Source: Microbulbifer variabilis | Lineage (GTDB): Bacteria > Pseudomonadota > Gammaproteobacteria > Pseudomonadales > Cellvibrionaceae | Reading direction: 5' to 3' | NCBI RefSeq assembly: GCF_020524905.1 | Contig: NZ_JAIVKI010000006.1 | Location: 62,001 to 126,000 of the forward strand | Length of the DNA stretch: 64,000 nucleotides | Shown here: one piece after another, positions 52,211 to 61,740 of the stretch | Position numbering within the stretch: position 1 is the stretch's first letter | How the letters are laid out: every line of letters starts with the position of its first letter | Translations under genes and position numbers: made by a program | The notes under the pieces: model-generated | Seen by the model: only the letters and a program-made list of their open reading frames with translations | Databases searched by the model: none | Told to the model about the DNA's origin: nothing

Positions 52211-53539
52211 ATGTTTAAGAAGAAAAGCGTAAATGAAATCGGCATGCCTGCAGTGCCACCTAAGCCAGCCTTGGTTCTGCTGCGTCTCACTGAGACAAGC
52301 GCCAATGAACTTGCCCTGCATCAATGGGGGGATGGCGTTTGGCGTGAAGCCGCTTTAGATGATGAATTCCTTTCAGCTTTTAATCCTGATTTCGAAGCGT
52401 CGGCCGAGCCCGATATCCACCCTTCTCTGAACCTGCCAGAGGGCAGCAAAGCACTGCTGCTTTTACCAGGTAACTGGGTCTGGAGTGGTGTTGAGTCTAT
52501 TCCCAAGGCGGCGAGACGCCAGGCCAATGCCATTGGTTATATGGTGGAAGAACAGCTCGCGGAAGATGTGGAAGATCTGCACTTTGTCTGCACACCGCGC
52601 AATGGCGATATCTGTAGTATTTATGCGATCTCCAAGGGCAAGATGGAAATTTTGCACAGCCAGATTGAGCGGCTCAACTGGCCGTTGGTTGCGGCGCTGC
52701 CGGAATATCTCCTGCTGGATCTGTTGGAGAGTGATGTCTCTCTATGGCTCGATGGTGACCAGGCTCATGTTTGGCAGTCGAGTGGCCAGGGATTATCAAT
52801 CCGCCGTGAATACCTCCAGCCACTACTTGGCTCTCTGCTGGGTGAGGTTGTTTCTGCTGAAGAAGAAGCCAATGAAGAGGCTGAGGGGAAAAAACTACTG
52901 CTGCTGGGTGCTGGCGAAGAGGATGGTCTTGTTGTAGCGGAGCTTGAGTCCCTTTTTGCCGATCGCCTTCAGATGAATCAGCGCCCCCCAGAAGAAGTTT
53001 TTCTGGAGCGTTATAAGCCGGGTAAGCTCAGTAACTTGCTGAGTGGCGATTACCAGCTAGCCAGCGGCAAAACCGAGTCGGTTTGGTGGGCAAAACCGGC
53101 AAAAGTAGTCGTTTTTTGTTTTGCGGCCCAGCTGCTTTTCTTTGTCGGTGCCGGAGCCTATTACCACTGGCAGGCTGAGCAGGCCGAGGAGCAGGCCCGC
53201 ACTATGTTCGCGGAGATGTTTCCCAATGTTCGCCCTTCCGCTCAGCTACGCCGTCAACTTGATGGATTTTTGAAGAATGCAGGAAATCAGGGTGGCGCTT
53301 TTGCCACTCATATGCAACAGCTGAGTAAAGTGTGGACTGAGCAGCGAGGCAAAGAGATGGAGCTGCAGTCCCTGCGCTTCGATGGGCAACGAGGAGAAAT
53401 GGTATTACAGCTCAAAGCGCAAACTCTCTCAGATCTGGATACTTTTGTCAGCAAACTCTCCAGTAATGGTCTACGTGCTGATTTACTCGGTGCCAATGAA
53501 CTGAAGGAAGGCGTTTCCGGGCGGGTACGCGTGCAATAA
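52211..53539 (+). CDS. gspL: Type II secretion protein GspL
   Basis: A 442-residue bitopic inner-membrane protein: a cytoplasmic actin-like domain that binds GspE ('LLLPGNWVWSGVESIPKAAR', 'RQANAIGYMVEEQLAEDVED', 'LHFVCTPRNGDICSIYAIS'), one membrane helix (VVVFCFAAQLLFFVGAGAYY, about 305-325), and a periplasmic ferredoxin-like domain. Couples ATP hydrolysis to pseudopilus growth. Confidence 0.93.
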   Translation: MFKKKSVNEIGMPAVPPKPALVLLRLTETSANELALHQWGDGVWREAALDDEFLSAFNPDFEASAEPDIHPSLNLPEGSKALLLLPGNWVWSGVESIPKAARRQANAIGYMVEEQLAEDVEDLHFVCTPRNGDICSIYAISKGKMEILHSQIERLNWPLVAALPEYLLLDLLESDVSLWLDGDQAHVWQSSGQGLSIRREYLQPLLGSLLGEVVSAEEEANEEAEGKKLLLLGAGEEDGLVVAELESLFADRLQMNQRPPEEVFLERYKPGKLSNLLSGDYQLASGKTESVWWAKPAKVVVFCFAAQLLFFVGAGAYYHWQAEQAEEQARTMFAEMFPNVRPSAQLRRQLDGFLKNAGNQGGAFATHMQQLSKVWTEQRGKEMELQSLRFDGQRGEMVLQLKAQTLSDLDTFVSKLSSNGLRADLLGANELKEGVSGRVRVQ

Positions 53540-53583
53540 AGGCGCAGTGTATTAGACGAAAAGAACTCGGTAGTTATAGCAGC

Positions 53584-54069
53584 ATGAAAGAACAAATCGA
53601 ACAGTGGAAACAGAAGTGGCAGGCGCTGTCCCCTAGTGATCAACGTGCCCTGAGTATTCTCAGCCTATTCGCAGGCGGATTATTTATTGTCTACGGCCTG
53701 TTCAGTCCGGCCAAAGGCTTTTTTGATGAATCCCGCGCTCGAGCAGAAGAGTCTCGGGAGCTGGTTCAGTGGATGGAATCCCAACGCCCCGTACTCTCCC
53801 GTATACAGCCCAATGGAATGGACGGTCAAGCCTCCGGTACCTTGTTACAGCGGGTGACGAATGCAGCCAAACAAAACCGGGTTACTATTAAGCGTTTTGA
53901 GCCGGAAGGGGAAACCCGTATTCGCTTGTGGGTTGAAGAAGTGCGATACCAGGATCTTCAACCATGGTTGAATCAGCTGATGAAAGAGCAGCTAAGTGTT
54001 CGCACTATCAATCTCGATGCTCTCCAGGAGCAGGGCATGGTATCCGCGCGCCTGACAATTGAGGGGTGA
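53584..54069 (+). CDS. gspM: Type II secretion protein GspM
   Basis: 161 residues: short cytoplasmic start, one membrane helix (ILSLFAGGLFIVYGLFSP), and a small periplasmic domain ('LLQRVTNAAKQNRVTIKRFE'). Partner of GspL. Last recognisable gene of the operon: no gspN follows, and the prepilin peptidase (GspO/PilD) is not in the window. Confidence 0.92.
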   Translation: MKEQIEQWKQKWQALSPSDQRALSILSLFAGGLFIVYGLFSPAKGFFDESRARAEESRELVQWMESQRPVLSRIQPNGMDGQASGTLLQRVTNAAKQNRVTIKRFEPEGETRIRLWVEEVRYQDLQPWLNQLMKEQLSVRTINLDALQEQGMVSARLTIEG

Positions 54070-54298
54070 GGGTAACTCTGCCAGTTGCTATGGAAATGGG
54101 GAAAAGCCGGAGAGTGAATTCGGCATTTCTCAAAGGCTCGGGGAGTGTTCTATCAGTCTCCCCCTCTTTACGACAGCGTGCTTCCCTCAGGCAAAAAGAT
54201 ACTCCTCTGTCCCACTTCTTACCCACACCCCCCTAATTTAGCCAGAATTGTCGCCAAAAGCCCTATACTGAAGTCAGGAAAAGGAAAAAGGTGCCATC

Positions 54299-54571
54299 AT
54301 GCTTTTCAAAGATGTAACCACCAAGCACTTGGTTGAAGTGGCCGATGTTGTCACGCTCTCAAATCCGTATGAACTGACCGTTGTTGGGCGTTATTTGTGG
54401 GGAGAAGAGATCCAAGACCCCGAAGTTTTCGATAAGACAGATCTGTGTTTTCTGTCCGGTGAGCCACTGCCCAGATGTTGGCATGACAGTCGCTACCGTG
54501 AGAAGGAAGTCCGACGCTTGCGCTGTGGCACCCACGCTCAGGAAGATGGAGACTATTATCAGGGCGCCTGA
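54299..54571 (+). CDS. Small conserved-looking protein, unknown
   Basis: A 90-residue soluble protein (MLFKDVTTKHLVEVADVV start; 'YLWGEEIQDPEVFDKTDLCF'; 'LPRCWHDSRYREKEVRRLR'). Two near Cys and His residues could form a small site, but no motif is certain. AAGG lies 7-10 bases before ATG 54299. It lies 229 bases after gspM and may be an independent housekeeping gene. I do not recognise its family. Confidence 0.6.
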   Translation: MLFKDVTTKHLVEVADVVTLSNPYELTVVGRYLWGEEIQDPEVFDKTDLCFLSGEPLPRCWHDSRYREKEVRRLRCGTHAQEDGDYYQGA

Positions 54572-54678
54572 ACTGCCAGTCATGTGAAGTGGTATGCTGA
54601 CGGCACTATTCGGCAAGTCTTACCAGCAGCTGGTAAGCGCTGTACAATGCGCGCCAATTTTTATAAGCGAAGATTTGC

Positions 54679-54882
54679 ATGACTTTTGAGCAGTTTGAAG
54701 AGTATTCCCTGTGGTTGGGAATTGGCGCCCTTATCCTATTCATGGTGTTTATTGTCTGGAACCTGGCCAAGGACTCTAAAGCGGGTAAATTTGGTACCTT
54801 TATCCTGTTCATCGCGCTGGGCCTTGGATTGCTCGGGTTTCTTATAAAAACAGTACTGGTTGAAGTACTAGGGATAGGCTAG
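54679..54882 (+). CDS. DUF2788 small membrane protein
   Basis: A 67-residue protein with two membrane helices (LWLGIGALILFMVFIVWNLA and TFILFIALGLGLLGFLIKTV) separated by the basic loop KDSKAGKFG, which matches DUF2788 proteins of Pseudomonas and relatives. Function unknown. Confidence 0.8.
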   Translation: MTFEQFEEYSLWLGIGALILFMVFIVWNLAKDSKAGKFGTFILFIALGLGLLGFLIKTVLVEVLGIG

Positions 54883-54927
54883 GGACCTCTATGTCACGGG
54901 ATACCCAATGCTCCAGGGAAGGTCGCT

Positions 54928-57138
54928 ATGACATTATTTGATCGCCCTGAACTCAAGGTGCAGAAGGATAGACGCATCTGCCGTGCCACCGATATGCGTA
55001 TTGCCAAATACAGTCGGCGGGGCATGGTGCTCTCATTTTGTGCCTTTTTAATCGCGGCCACCATAGGTGACATGCGGTTGGAGGCCCCGAGGTTGCTATT
55101 GATCCTGGGAGCCGGGCTAGTAGTACTTACGCTGATTCGTGGTTACTACGTATTCCGCTTTGGTCACCTATACAGTTCGGGGCCGAATCGCTGGCGAAAT
55201 CACTATTTTTTCGTCTCGATTCTCGGCTCTATCTGGTGGGGTCTCACGCTATTCTATTTTGTCTACCTGATGGGGTTTGCCCCAGAGACCCACTTCCTGT
55301 GGATCTACTCCGTCATCTTTTGCTCCAGTGTTACCACGGTATTCTCACCCTATCATCGCTTTCTCACCTGGTTTACCGTGACCTCCCTGTTGCCAGCTGC
55401 CCTCATGGCACTCTTTTCCGGCATGATCCTCGGCACCATCTACGGAACCCTTACTCTGGCCTTTATCTGGCTGACTGCACACCAGGGGCGACGGGAGTCA
55501 GAAAACTACTGGGAGCGGCTGTCGGCAATGCAGGAGTTACAGCAGCGCGCCAGTAGCCTTGCAGCTGCACGCAAGCACTCGGAAGCGGCAGTTGAATTGA
55601 CCAATGAATTTATCGCAAATATTGGTCAGGAATTCCGTAGCCAATTGTCAGATGCTTTGGGCGCCCTGTCTCTGTTGGAGGCGGAACCACTCAGTGAGCG
55701 ACAAAAAGAGTGGGTAGGGCTGGCCAAAACCGCCAGTAGCCAGCAGCTCAAGCTGGTCGATAATGTAGGTCTCTTTACTCGTGTTGCCCGCAAGGACATC
55801 CGTATGCGCCAGGGGCCATTTAACCTGGTGAAAACGATTGAGAAGTCCTTCAAATTTGCCGCGCGTGCTGCACACAGCCAGGCTCTGGAATTCAATTTCC
55901 AGATTGATGACAGCCTGCCGGTGATGGTCACTGGGGATAATCGCAAGACAGCCCAGCTGATTCGCAATCTGGTGGACTCCGCTACAGGTATCGCTCAGCG
56001 CGGAGAGCTGTGGGGCGAGGTGAGTTTTACCCCTATTACTTCGGTTGAAGGGCAGCTGAGTATTACCCTGAGAGATGACGGCCGTGGTGAAATCCTGCCC
56101 GATGAAAGTGAATTATTCGGTGCCTTTTCCAGAATGGATACGAACCAAGTGACTACGGGCCTCGGACTCTCCATCGCAAAGGGACTGGCGGAAGCAATGG
56201 GGGGCTACCTGCAGCTGCATTCCAACCAGGATGGCAATCGCTATCAGGCGGTAGTCAAGTTCAGCATCGAACCCAATCAGCGAACTTACCTCACCCCGGA
56301 TCGGCGTTTACAAGATAGTGAGATTTTGCTGATTCACCAGAAAGGCCTATTTATTTCCGGTCTGGTTCAGATGTTGCGTTCCTTCGGTATGGATGTGAAA
56401 TCCCAGCGCTGGTGCGAAGGCTGCGAATGTGAGGTACAACAGCTGCTGCAACAGGCTTTGGAACGAGGTCAGTTGGTGATGCTGGTGCCCGCTATGGGAG
56501 ATGACATTCTTTTTGAGTCTGTGACTCCTTTCTTTGAAAAGGCCCATACCGAAGATCGTGATTGCCCGCTGATATGCCTCGGCGGCTTTGGTCAGAAGTC
56601 CACCTTCGCACAGCTGCAACGACTTGTACCTTCGGCGCTTTACCTTGGCCGTCCGATAACCCGCAAAGAGTTGCACGATACCCTGGTGGAGAGAATCTTT
56701 GGCGGCGCCAAGCGAACCACCCGGCGTGTAGTAAAAGGCGGCGCCGATCAGCCGCGGCAATATTCTTTGCTATTAGTGGAAGATTCCCGCCCGCACCAAT
56801 GGGTGACGGAGGAGATGTTACAAGCACTTGGTTACCAGGTGGACATTGCCAGCGATGGTGAAGAGGCTTTGGTCCGTTTGTCCGAAGGACATTACGACCT
56901 GGCTTTGGTGGATTGCCAACAAAATACCGATCACAGTGCCGAGATAATTGAGATGCTGCGCCGCTGGGAAACAGAGCACAGACCCGATGACCGATTGCCA
57001 ATTGTCGCTCTGACCAGCACTACGGAAGAGCAGTTTGAAGGGCGTTGTTTGGCGGCGGGAATGGATGATTACCTGACCAAACCCTTGAGTAAGGATTTGT
57101 TACGGGAGACTTTAGCCCGTTGGTTGGGTAGTGCTTAA
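54928..57138 (+). CDS. Hybrid histidine-kinase homologue lacking the phospho-histidine
   Basis: A 736-residue membrane protein: about six membrane helices (residues 30-185), coiled linker, HisKA-like and ATPase domains, a degenerate receiver (about 464-590) and an intact receiver (about 612-735). The H-box, normally SHEIRTPLN, reads 'FIANIGQEFRSQLSDAL': Gln234 replaces the His. The N-box reads NLVDSATGIA with Ser at the Mg-binding Asn position, while G boxes 'RDDGRGEI' and 'TGLGLSIAKGL' remain. The second receiver keeps VEDS, Asp662 in ALVDCQQ and Lys in YLTKPLS. It thus looks like a pseudokinase scaffold whose receiver is fed by another kinase. Its own ATG at 54928; GGTCGCT upstream is a weak site. 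Confidence 0.85.
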   Translation: MTLFDRPELKVQKDRRICRATDMRIAKYSRRGMVLSFCAFLIAATIGDMRLEAPRLLLILGAGLVVLTLIRGYYVFRFGHLYSSGPNRWRNHYFFVSILGSIWWGLTLFYFVYLMGFAPETHFLWIYSVIFCSSVTTVFSPYHRFLTWFTVTSLLPAALMALFSGMILGTIYGTLTLAFIWLTAHQGRRESENYWERLSAMQELQQRASSLAAARKHSEAAVELTNEFIANIGQEFRSQLSDALGALSLLEAEPLSERQKEWVGLAKTASSQQLKLVDNVGLFTRVARKDIRMRQGPFNLVKTIEKSFKFAARAAHSQALEFNFQIDDSLPVMVTGDNRKTAQLIRNLVDSATGIAQRGELWGEVSFTPITSVEGQLSITLRDDGRGEILPDESELFGAFSRMDTNQVTTGLGLSIAKGLAEAMGGYLQLHSNQDGNRYQAVVKFSIEPNQRTYLTPDRRLQDSEILLIHQKGLFISGLVQMLRSFGMDVKSQRWCEGCECEVQQLLQQALERGQLVMLVPAMGDDILFESVTPFFEKAHTEDRDCPLICLGGFGQKSTFAQLQRLVPSALYLGRPITRKELHDTLVERIFGGAKRTTRRVVKGGADQPRQYSLLLVEDSRPHQWVTEEMLQALGYQVDIASDGEEALVRLSEGHYDLALVDCQQNTDHSAEIIEMLRRWETEHRPDDRLPIVALTSTTEEQFEGRCLAAGMDDYLTKPLSKDLLRETLARWLGSA

Positions 57139-57178
57139 ATCCGTTTGAGCAAGGCTGTCATACTTAGTTGTGGGAATG

Positions 57179-57208
57179 AAAAAGCCGCGGCAATTGCCGC
57201 GGCTTTTT
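57179..57208 (+). terminator. Bidirectional terminator between kinase and Oar-like receptor
   Basis: A perfect 30-base palindrome: AAAAAGCCGCGGCAA and its complement. A-tract and T-tract on either side make it work for both converging genes. Confidence 0.95.
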
Positions 57209-57213
57209 TGTGC

Positions 57214-60200
57214 TTAGAATTCGTAGCGAATTCCCATGCGGGCGCTCCAAAGAGAAGCGTCTGTAACGCGGGTTTGACCAGCTGGATCGTTAAATTTGTT
57301 AAATACAAAACGACCCTGCTCATCAATGCTCGCATCTACAGCAGCCTGGAAGCGTGGGAAGGCACCCTCGTACATTACTCCCCAATCGTCGTTTAGCAGG
57401 TTGCCAAGGTTCTCGATGATAAAGAAAGCATTGAGTCTGTCGTCTGCGCGCCAGCCTGGCAGTTCCTGGTCAATACGCAGGTCGAATTTGGTCCACCAAT
57501 CGCTGCTTAAGGAGTTACGCTCCATCGTACCGCTATCCAGGTCTTCAGAGTCGACCCATGCGAAGAATGCGTCGGTATCGAAGTCATCCCCAAAGACAAC
57601 ATTGGCATCGTCTAAGCCTGTTGGAACATAGAGCAAACCGCGGCCTCGTCCCCCATCACCAAAGATATAATTGGAGAAAGTGTAAGAGTAGGGAACGCCT
57701 TCATTTGCGCTACCAAAGAGGGTAAAGCGGGTTTCATATCCGGCAAGAAACTCACGGGCGTAGTCCAACTTCAGAGTAAAACGGTGGGGTACCACATAGT
57801 TAGAAGTCGCTGTGCCTGGGTCCTGGGCGTCTACGGTGGCGATAGTTGTGTAGTTAGAGTAGGCCACTGAGCTGGTCATGGGATTCACGTCTTCAGCATC
57901 GGTATAGGCGTATCCCACCGCTACATTCAGACCGAAGTCGAAGGATTTACTGAGCCCTAATGAGATAACACTGGAATAACCGGAATCACCCTTAACATTG
58001 GTGAGCATGTAGTCGCCCCTGCGGCCATTAGCGTTGGCGTAAACCGGACGGCCATCGGCTGCTGTACTAACTTGCTCTAAAGATAGGTCTTGAATAATGG
58101 CTGCATCTTTATAGTCGCTGTAAAGATAGTCTGCAGAGAGTAGATAACCAGACTCAAACTCATAGCTTCCCCCAACTGCATATTTCCAAACTGATGGAAC
58201 CTCAAAGTCAGGGTCCATCATATTTACGCCACCTAAAGAGCCTTCTCCACTAGCAACTTGATCGTAAAGGGATTGTGGTACGTCGAAAATTGGAGTGCCG
58301 TTACCAGTCCAGTCCATATCAAATAAAGGTGTGCCACTGCTATCACTTGCCTCAATTTGTATAACACCGTTATTGGAGTAATTGTTGGAAATCCATACAT
58401 TCGGATTGCCACCCGAGTAGAGGCCAACCCCTCCGTGTAGCTCCAGGTTGTCATCGACATTCCAGCTCAAGCCCAATCGGGGTTGCAGCAGGTCGAGACC
58501 GTCCATGGTATGTTGGTTGGAGAAGCCATAGGCTGCTGTGAAATCTGTATTGGCAACAGGCTCATCATCACTACTATAACGATCGTAGCGCAGGCCGGCG
58601 ACAACTGTGAGATCGACGTCGGCAAAAGTGTACTCATCCTGAACGTACAGAGTGTCGATGTCGTATGCAAATTCAGCGGCGGCATCCAAGATATTATTGG
58701 TACCAGTAGCATTCTCATAAATAATTAAGTCGGCAACGCCTTGCTCAAAATTTTCAATACTACTAAAACGATATTCACCCGCGGCTTCTTGAATAAACAG
58801 GTTGTAAATATCGAAATTTTCGTGCTCGTAGCCGGCAGTCAGGTTGTGCTCACCCAAAAGCAATTTGCCGGCGAGTTTAAAGGTCAGGTTATCATAGCTC
58901 AGCTTGTTAGCGTGACGGGAGTCATCAGCACCGAGATAAACAGTAGCATCTGTGTCACTGCCATCGTTGTCATGATCGTAGGAAGTGCTGATTTGAACTT
59001 CACCAAAATCAGTACCTCCCAGGGAAATTTGTCGGTTATCCAGCTCGGAATAACCAATCTTCATTTCAGTAGAGAAAATGTCACTCCAATCTGAAAATAA
59101 CTGTACAACGTAGGAGTTCAGCTCTGCACCGCGCTCATAAAAGTGATTGGACAGTTCCAGCTCATCGGGATCACCATCGGACTCGGCGATAGAAAAGCCA
59201 TCGTTGTAGTTATAAGTAAATGCCGCGCGATGGTTTTCAGAAATATTCCAGTCAAACTTAACTAGTAGTTTTTCATCTTCTTCTGGAAGGCTACTGGGCA
59301 GACTGCCCGGATTGTAACCGTAGACTTCGTTGGAAATTCGTACAATTTCGTCCAGTTGAGCCTGGGATACGCCCTGGACTTCAGTAGCGGCATTGCTTCC
59401 AACTGGGCCCCGGTCAAAAGTAGCTACACCATCGAGTTTTTCATAGGCTGCAAAAAAGAAAAGCTTATCCTCGATAATGGCACCGCCAAGTGTTGCGTTG
59501 TAACGCTTTTCATCAAACTTGGCGACGTTGATATCCTCTCCCTCTAGAGAGTCTCCACGAAAACCATCATCGGTATAGTCATAGAAAAAAGAACCGTGCC
59601 ACTCATTGCTGCCGGATTTGGTCACAGCGTTGATATTACAAGCGCTGAAGCCACCATACTGTACGTCAAATGGTGCCAGCTCAACGGCTACCTGATCGAT
59701 AGCGTCATAGGAGAATGGCATACGCTCAGTTGGATAGCCGTTGCTATTCAAACCAAAGTTGTCATTCATTCGCACGCCATCAACAGTCAGGCTGTTGAAA
59801 CGAGGATTGGCTCCCGCACATTGAACGGAGTCTGCATAGGCCTCATCAATATAAACACGTGGGTCAAGACGCAGTAGGTCCTTGATATCACGACCACCAG
59901 TCGGTGCACTTGTTAAATCGTCGCTGTTGAAGTGGGAAGAGGGGCCCACTGCCAATCGAGAGCTGCTCAAAGCCTGGCCAAGAACGCTGACTTCTTCAAG
60001 GCTGGATGAGCCCAGAGTTAACATTAGGGGCAGGGTATCGCCTACGGATAAGTAGATATCTTCGAATACCCTTTTTCCTTGATCGGATTCAACCGTCACT
60101 ATGTAGGGGCCGCCAACACGAAGGCCACTTACATTAAACTGACCGGACTCTCCCACCTGTGTTGTGCGTCGGCTGTTAGAGGGAGTATGAACCACCGTGA

Positions 60201-60351
60201 CTTTTGCATCGCTGATTACTTCGCCACCACTACCAGTGATAGAACCGCGAATGGCTGCGGCGGTTTCTTGTGCGTAAGTGACTTGTGTTGAACCAATCGC
60301 GGAGATAATCGCGGCGGATAAGCACATGCGCCGGAAAAGTGAAGGTTTCAT
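57214..60351 (-). CDS. Oar-like TonB-dependent receptor
   Basis: A 1045-residue outer-membrane receptor: signal peptide ending TYAQ, an N-terminal carboxypeptidase-regulatory-like domain ('AAIRGSITGSGGEVISDAKV', 'FNVSGLRVGGPYIVTVESDQ'), a plug with 'NPRFNSLTVDGVRMNDNFGL' and 'VQYGGFSACNINAVTKSGSN', then a long barrel ending GIRYEF. This is the OmpA-related Oar/TonB group, linked in other bacteria to uptake or surface adhesion and outer-membrane protease traffic. A Cys pair (VQCAGAN ... FSACNIN) in the plug may form a disulphide. Divergent from an S1/P1 nuclease gene across 236 bases with paired palindromes, so the two may be co-regulated (phosphate or nucleotide scavenging is a reasonable guess). 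Confidence 0.9.
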   Translation of the reverse strand: MKPSLFRRMCLSAAIISAIGSTQVTYAQETAAAIRGSITGSGGEVISDAKVTVVHTPSNSRRTTQVGESGQFNVSGLRVGGPYIVTVESDQGKRVFEDIYLSVGDTLPLMLTLGSSSLEEVSVLGQALSSSRLAVGPSSHFNSDDLTSAPTGGRDIKDLLRLDPRVYIDEAYADSVQCAGANPRFNSLTVDGVRMNDNFGLNSNGYPTERMPFSYDAIDQVAVELAPFDVQYGGFSACNINAVTKSGSNEWHGSFFYDYTDDGFRGDSLEGEDINVAKFDEKRYNATLGGAIIEDKLFFFAAYEKLDGVATFDRGPVGSNAATEVQGVSQAQLDEIVRISNEVYGYNPGSLPSSLPEEDEKLLVKFDWNISENHRAAFTYNYNDGFSIAESDGDPDELELSNHFYERGAELNSYVVQLFSDWSDIFSTEMKIGYSELDNRQISLGGTDFGEVQISTSYDHDNDGSDTDATVYLGADDSRHANKLSYDNLTFKLAGKLLLGEHNLTAGYEHENFDIYNLFIQEAAGEYRFSSIENFEQGVADLIIYENATGTNNILDAAAEFAYDIDTLYVQDEYTFADVDLTVVAGLRYDRYSSDDEPVANTDFTAAYGFSNQHTMDGLDLLQPRLGLSWNVDDNLELHGGVGLYSGGNPNVWISNNYSNNGVIQIEASDSSGTPLFDMDWTGNGTPIFDVPQSLYDQVASGEGSLGGVNMMDPDFEVPSVWKYAVGGSYEFESGYLLSADYLYSDYKDAAIIQDLSLEQVSTAADGRPVYANANGRRGDYMLTNVKGDSGYSSVISLGLSKSFDFGLNVAVGYAYTDAEDVNPMTSSVAYSNYTTIATVDAQDPGTATSNYVVPHRFTLKLDYAREFLAGYETRFTLFGSANEGVPYSYTFSNYIFGDGGRGRGLLYVPTGLDDANVVFGDDFDTDAFFAWVDSEDLDSGTMERNSLSSDWWTKFDLRIDQELPGWRADDRLNAFFIIENLGNLLNDDWGVMYEGAFPRFQAAVDASIDEQGRFVFNKFNDPAGQTRVTDASLWSARMGIRYEF

Positions 60352-60491
60352 AACTAAATCCTGGTCTTAAATGAGCCAACAGCGTGGCTTAGAGGGTACT
60401 GGTTGTAATCGGCTCCCGAGACGCTTCCCCAGGTCTCGGCCAGTGTGCTTTTTAGCGGGTGAAATTGAAGGGCAGGTTAACGATTTGTTGC

Positions 60492-60546
60492 AATTTGGTA
60501 ACAAATTAGTAGAACGCGATTTATGAATAACCATTTGTCACAAATG
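60492..60546 (+). promoter_or_regulatory. Two related palindromes, possible operators
   Basis: AATTTG-GTAA-CAAATT at 60492-60507 and CATTTGT-C-ACAAATG at 60532-60546 share the half-site ATTTG/CAAAT. They lie between the divergent Oar-like receptor and nuclease genes, 40 bases apart, as a dimeric regulator would need. The regulator is unknown. Confidence 0.5.
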
Positions 60547-60587
60547 TTTATTAAGGTAGCTGCAAATTTCTATAACGGATACTCGAG

Positions 60588-61412
60588 ATGGGTAAGCTGA
60601 AAAAAATAATCTGTATAAATATTGTACTTGTGGGGATGTTCAGTGTTCTCAAGGTTCATGCCTGGGGGGACGATGGCCATAGAGTGGTTGGGGAAATTGC
60701 TTGGCGCTATTTGACCCCAGATGTAGCCGCAGAAGTCGAACTTCTTCTAGACGAGGTTGGGGAGTCACATCTGGCGGAGTCGGCTACCTGGGCGGATCGA
60801 ATCCGCTCTAATGAGCAATACAACTGGGCTGCCCCCATGCACTATATCAATCTGTCGCGCGACTGGCGCAGCTATGTTGCGGCGAGAGACTGTCCTCCGG
60901 CGGGTTGTATTCTGAAGGCTATCCAGCAGTTTGAAGAAGTTCTTGCAGATCGCAGTCGATCAGGTACAGAGCGCGCTGAGGCCCTGATGTTTATCGCACA
61001 CTTTGTGGGCGACCTACACCAACCCCTGCACACAGGTCTCTACTCAGATAGAGGCGGGAATGATGTAGTGGTGCAGTTTTTTGGAGAGGAAACCAATTTG
61101 CATGCGCTTTGGGATATCCATCTCGTCTCACGGATAGTTAGCGATTGGCAGGGTTATGCTAAAGAGCAGACAGAAAAAATCGGTGCGGCCCAGAGCCGGC
61201 TTTGGCAGTCTACAAATGCTGCACACTGGGCCAAAGAGTCCCACCAGCTGGCACATAAACTGGCTTATACCAATGAAATTCAGTTGGGCGAAAAGTATTT
61301 CCTGCGTTGTCGGGATTCCGTGGAAATGCGCTTACAACAAGGTGGTGTACGCCTGGCTGCCGTGATTAATAGAGCCCTGGGTGAGGGATCTCTTGAGCTG
61401 GTCGATCACTAA
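60588..61412 (+). CDS. Secreted S1/P1-family nuclease
   Basis: A 274-residue zinc nuclease exported by a signal peptide cleaved before Trp (KVHA-WGDDGH), leaving the N-terminal Trp that binds zinc in this family. Other ligands: His in WGDDGHRVVGEIA, Asp in 'SATWADRIR', His in 'APMHYINL', and the cluster 'FIAHFVGDLHQPLHTG' with 'NLHALWDIHLV'. It would degrade single-stranded DNA/RNA and 3'-nucleotides outside the cytoplasm to supply nucleosides and phosphate. Single gene, divergent from the Oar-like receptor. Confidence 0.93.
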   Translation: MGKLKKIICINIVLVGMFSVLKVHAWGDDGHRVVGEIAWRYLTPDVAAEVELLLDEVGESHLAESATWADRIRSNEQYNWAAPMHYINLSRDWRSYVAARDCPPAGCILKAIQQFEEVLADRSRSGTERAEALMFIAHFVGDLHQPLHTGLYSDRGGNDVVVQFFGEETNLHALWDIHLVSRIVSDWQGYAKEQTEKIGAAQSRLWQSTNAAHWAKESHQLAHKLAYTNEIQLGEKYFLRCRDSVEMRLQQGGVRLAAVINRALGEGSLELVDH

Positions 61413-61740
61413 TACGAATATCAGAAATTACTGATAAATATTTCTTAGTGGAGCTGATAACTTCAGCTCCAGGCTTACAATGTATTTAGCAAAATAATTT
61501 CAACCAGGCGCTCTTTGTAAAGGTAGCGAGCGCTTTTGCAAAGTGCGCATTATTCGAGAAGGCATTTAGATAACCCCTTCCCAAAGAGATGTTGTGAATA
61601 TAACAGCATCTCTTTTCCATCCTATTGATGAGAAATCTGTCTAACTATTTGTTTGGCAGGTTTTTGGGCGCCTACTAAATGGATGGAATCGGCGGCTGTG
61701 ACTAATCTTTCGTCACTTCACTTTGTGATGAGAAAAAATA
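61413..61740 (+). other. Intergenic region with two hairpins
   Basis: About 330 bases, no gene. GGAGCTG/CAGCTCC (61450-61470) is a candidate end for the nuclease transcript but has no T-run. AAAGAGATG/CATCTCTTT (61583-61615, with inner TGTT/AACA) may be a terminator or a leader structure for the next gene. Confidence 0.5.

Noticed and set aside
54070-54298. gspN downstream of gspM
   Set aside because: No frame of suitable length or with GspN-like features is present. The 90-codon gene at 54299 is too short and soluble.
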